The notes under the pieces: generated by a model | Seen by the model: only the letters and a program-made list of their open reading frames with translations | Databases searched by the model: none | Told to the model about the DNA's origin: nothing | Source: Choristocarpus tenellus KU-1152 | Lineage: Eukaryota > Phaeophyceae | Direction of reading: 5' to 3' | DNA: 20,468 nucleotides | Assembly (NCBI GenBank): GCA_964200185.2 | Contig: CAXNAD020000393.1 | Coordinates: forward strand, 1 to 20,468 | Shown here: in pieces, positions 17,784 to 20,468 of the stretch | Numbering within the stretch: position 1 is the first letter of the stretch | How the letters are laid out: the number at the start of each line of letters is the position of its first letter | Translations under genes and position numbers: made by a program

Positions 17784-18740
17784 GTGTTAGAGGGTGCTGG
17801 TATACTGGAGAGTGGGGAAGATGGTACGAAGAAACCCAGAAAACAACTTGGAGCCCACCTCCTCCAACATTTTTTTCGTTGCTTGATTTTGTATTTTATA
17901 TATTCTCCAACATTGTCGCGCCTCGCGTATTCCAGAAGCGCCATATTACTTGGAAGAACAATTGTAGTACAACAATACACTCGATAGTTGACACCTTGAC
18001 CTTACATAGATTAAAAAGGGACACAAACCTGAACGCCTTGACTAGGCAGAAGACAGTTGAGCCTGATTGAAAGGGTACTGTCGAGAACCAAGGATCTAGT
18101 GTGCAAGGGCTAACTCGTCGAGGTGAGTTCGACTCTCAAGGTGTCGCTCAAATTTCAATTTTTCAAAAGATCAAGAGACTACCCGAACACCCTCCTGTTT
18201 TGTAGTACTCTTCTTGTAAAAAAGTTACGCCCCTACAGACCTAAAGCAGATAGAACCTGAAAACTGGAAGGTAATGAGTTTGATGCTGCGTCACTTAGAC
18301 GTGTTCATGATGAGCAGTTATATTTTTAATCTGAAAATACAAATTGGTTGAAACTTACCAACAATTGTATGCTTTTATCACTTCACATATGCCCAAAGAA
18401 CTCTGTCCCTGTGACCAATCCTGGTTATCTATGACATGTACAGAACAACTTACAATTCTTGTAGCTACTTACCAACAACATTACATACATTGTACATCAT
18501 GGTCGCGAGTGAATCACGCAGTATGTCCCTGCAGAGGTCAGAAGTTGCATTAATCTACCTCATGAAATATTCCAAGAAAATTTCCCAATAGCGTCCATGT
18601 ACCCAACTTGCGGAGGGAATTCTGGAGCCCAACATATCCTGTTCTGTGCTTACATCGATCGTCAACCCGTGTTAACTTCAGCAATTGAAGTCGGACATCC
18701 TTTCACCATTGTTTGGTACTAGAACAGTGCAACGAGGTGG
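17784..18740. other. Intergenic region between divergent genes
   Basis: Lies between the start of the minus-strand gene at 17783 and the plus-strand gene at 18741, so it should hold both promoters. No clear TATA box or other element was identified. A B-box-like sequence (GAGTTCGACTC) lies at 18126-18136 with a 4-bp T-arm stem, but no matching acceptor stem is present. Confidence 0.4.
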
Positions 18741-19943
18741 ATGCCAGTAAACGAGGATAGTGCATCTTTGGCGCAGGGGAGGCTAAAGGCCTTGTACAGG
18801 GAAGTTCATGAGGAGAGCCCACTGCACCCCCCTTCACCAGTCGAGGATCGACAGCCGGAGACCACATCCCTACAGCCCTCTCCGATCCCCTGGCCGGACT
18901 TGGATGATGGGACGATCGGGAAATATACACCCTTGTCAGGACCAGATGGCCAGACTATTCGCTCGAGGGGAGGGTCAATTGCCATGTCAATTATAGCAAT
19001 GTTTCTGGCCTTCCTGATCAAGCAGGTGTGAATCAAGGCGCTGTGCACCAGGTGGGCTCGCCGTCCATAACTCCACCATAGTTGCAATGTTAGAGACAAT
19101 TGTCGGAAAATATTTAACGTCTTCTGCACCCTGCAAGGGGAGCAACTAAAAGTATCTCTTTCTTCCTCAGATGTACGTACCTACCTGGGTCTTTATTGGG
19201 CAGCAGGTGTCAAGTTACCGCAAGTTCTACCAGCAACACCCTATTCCAGTACCGACAGGAGGAATCAAGGGTTACGAGAAGCTCCAACGAGACCTGGTAA
19301 GTGTTGTGCTAGTCAAAGGAGGTGGAAGAGGATTAATATTTTTATCAGTTTGGGAGAATTACCCATGCCGACCTGAGATATACTTGAAAGCAGCAATGGC
19401 TACCAATTGTTTCAATCGATATGCTTCCAATAGCATCGCCTTTTAACCTATGCACAATTCTGTGGTACCCTTACCCTTACCCATCAAGCAGTCGCCTCTT
19501 TTGTGTGAAAGTCTGGGACAATACTCCTGAACTACACAACAAGCACGCTTTTTCTAGCTCAGGCTTATGCTCCTGAGTCTACTACGCCCACAGCCCCATC
19601 TCCATCTGTGGAATACACCTCTCCAGCCCTAAGCTGTAGTCCGATTCCCCATGTTGGCCCTACTTCCACATTTTTCAACAAAGAAGCTGGCATTCAGTCT
19701 AGTGGTGTGTTTGATCCCACCTTCCACACCCCTACTTCGTTCCCCAAGCTCTACCTTAGGTAAGTTACTCATCTCTGTACCACACGTGCTTTGTGCAATG
19801 TGAGGGCACAGGCTGCGTGGCACAAGGACCTGACAGTACTGCACACAAGTGTTGCAAACCGTGTTCGCATGGTCAAGGCTAGCAGTGGGGAGGAGGACAT
19901 GGATGTTGACTTCGGGGATGAAATGGACAATATCTACAGGTGA
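18741..19943 (+). CDS. Unrecognised Pro/Ser-rich protein with acidic tail, four exons
   Basis: Exons: 18741-19025, 19171-19296, 19563-19759 and 19805-19943. Donors are GTGTGA, GTAAGT and GTAAGT; acceptors are TTCCTCAG, TAGCTCAG and a weak AATGTGAG; frame is kept at each. The product is 248 residues. Residues 1-75 are polar and Pro-rich. A short hydrophobic run (AMSIIAMFLAFLI, about 80-93) is too short for a confident membrane span. YVPTWVFIGQQVSSYRKFY follows, then a Thr/Ser/Pro-rich segment (exon 3), AWHKDLTVLHTSVANRV and an acidic tail (EEDMDVDFGDEMDNIYR). I do not know the family. The start ATG is the first after an in-frame TAG at 18720, though that TAG could also be an acceptor. The end is ambiguous: TGA follows AGG at 19941, overlapping a GTGAGC donor. 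Splicing to 20121 would instead give about 20 different residues. Confidence 0.5.
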
Positions 19944-20429
19944 GCTGAGCTGTGTCTACTGTCGCTGCAGCCATCACCCCATATCCCCTGCATCCCTGGA
20001 ATGAACCTAGCCTTGTTGCTTGTGCTGATTGTAAGGATATGGATTGGGGATGGGTTGGGTAGTACTACTACAGTTGGAGAGTTTGGGAATGTGACGTTGA
20101 TACGGAGAATTCTTCTACAGCAAGAAGGGTTGCACTGGCTATACACAACTTTGTAGATATGCCTGTCACACCGCTCACGTATAATATACCCCTTCACCAC
20201 CCGTTCTATTGATCTCTTGATAAATTCGACTTGCTAAATGACCACCGATGCTAGTGCACTCCTCTTGTACCTATCTTTTTCATTCTTTGCAGGTAAGTAA
20301 TGCGCACACCACTGCCCTTGTTGTGTCTCGAACAAATCCAGAAATATCTTTTTTGCGTGAGTTGTGTCTGCCCTTCATTGCTAGCGTGTACTGCAACTTC
20401 TGTGTCCATCCCTGGTCCCACTCTCTTTA

Positions 20430-20430
<1 letters not shown>
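19944..20430. other. Downstream region or last intron of the plus-strand gene
   Basis: Either 3' untranslated sequence or an intron starting at 19940. An acceptor CTTCTACAG before 20121 opens a frame to TAA at 20182-20184. A second, stronger acceptor lies at 20291-20292, immediately followed by a donor. Confidence 0.4.
20270..20298 (+). other. Juxtaposed acceptor and donor (recursive splice-like site)
   Basis: A pyrimidine-rich tract ends in TTCTTTGCAG, with AG at 20291-20292, and is followed at once by GTAAGT at 20293-20298. This is the layout of a zero-length-exon or recursive splice point. It can also be read simply as an acceptor of a terminal exon. Confidence 0.5.

Positions 20431-20468
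<38 letters not shown>
20431..20468. repeat. Terminal poly-C run (38 C)
   Basis: The window ends in at least 38 consecutive C. It is much longer than the internal tracts (7-13) and coincides with the end of the sequence, so it may be an assembly boundary or an expanded homopolymer. Confidence 0.95.

Noticed and set aside
18080-18150. tRNA gene suggested by a canonical TTCGACT T loop.
   Set aside because: The T stem is only 4 bp, no 5' acceptor strand pairs with the 3' side, and the A-box-like block is too close.
1-20468. CRISPR arrays, bacterial operons, rRNA genes or an intact virus.
   Set aside because: No regularly spaced repeats, no ribosome-binding-site gene clusters, no rRNA core sequences and no long viral open frames; spliced proteasome and Sm genes show nuclear eukaryotic DNA.

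Overview
This is eukaryotic nuclear DNA with low coding density. Introns are GT-AG, intergenic DNA is AT-leaning and rich in microsatellites and homopolymer C/G tracts, and there are decayed retrotransposon fragments. Most genes are visible only as short exons that must be joined across introns, and frame agreement at the junctions was the main test I used. I cannot name the organism. The proteasome beta-7 subunit looks somewhat plant-like to me from memory (NKFNPLWN block, C-terminal GSW), and the 6-bp telomere-like repeat (CCCTAA) is not the commonest land-plant type, so a unicellular alga or other protist is a reasonable guess and no more.

Layout. 1-4000: no host gene seen; two decayed LINE-type reverse transcriptase fragments on the minus strand (about 1080-1860 and 3021-3297), with small hairpins and a poly-C-containing repeat. 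4057-4426 (minus): the last two exons of a probable secreted, N-glycosylated, C-terminally anchored protein, joined by a very short intron; 4624-5776 holds further weak candidate exons and a diverged repeat. 7316-12558 (minus): proteasome subunit beta type-4/beta-7, six exons, well supported. 13468-14058 (plus): a possible three-exon gene, weak. 14404-15365 (plus): small nuclear ribonucleoprotein G (SmG), two exons, well supported. 15366-17243: nothing I recognise. 17244-17783 (minus): a small charged, lysine-rich protein of unknown function, two exons. 18741-19943 (plus): an unrecognised Pro/Ser-rich protein with an acidic tail, four exons. The window ends in a run of 38 C.

The two certain genes are housekeeping genes of different machineries (20S proteasome core; Sm ring of spliceosomal snRNPs). 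I see no sign that the genes act as one pathway. The more unusual observations concern introns: juxtaposed acceptor/donor sites that look like recursive splice points, a TTGA tetranucleotide run just downstream of the donor in two unrelated introns, and a 39-nt intron beside introns of 0.5-2 kb.
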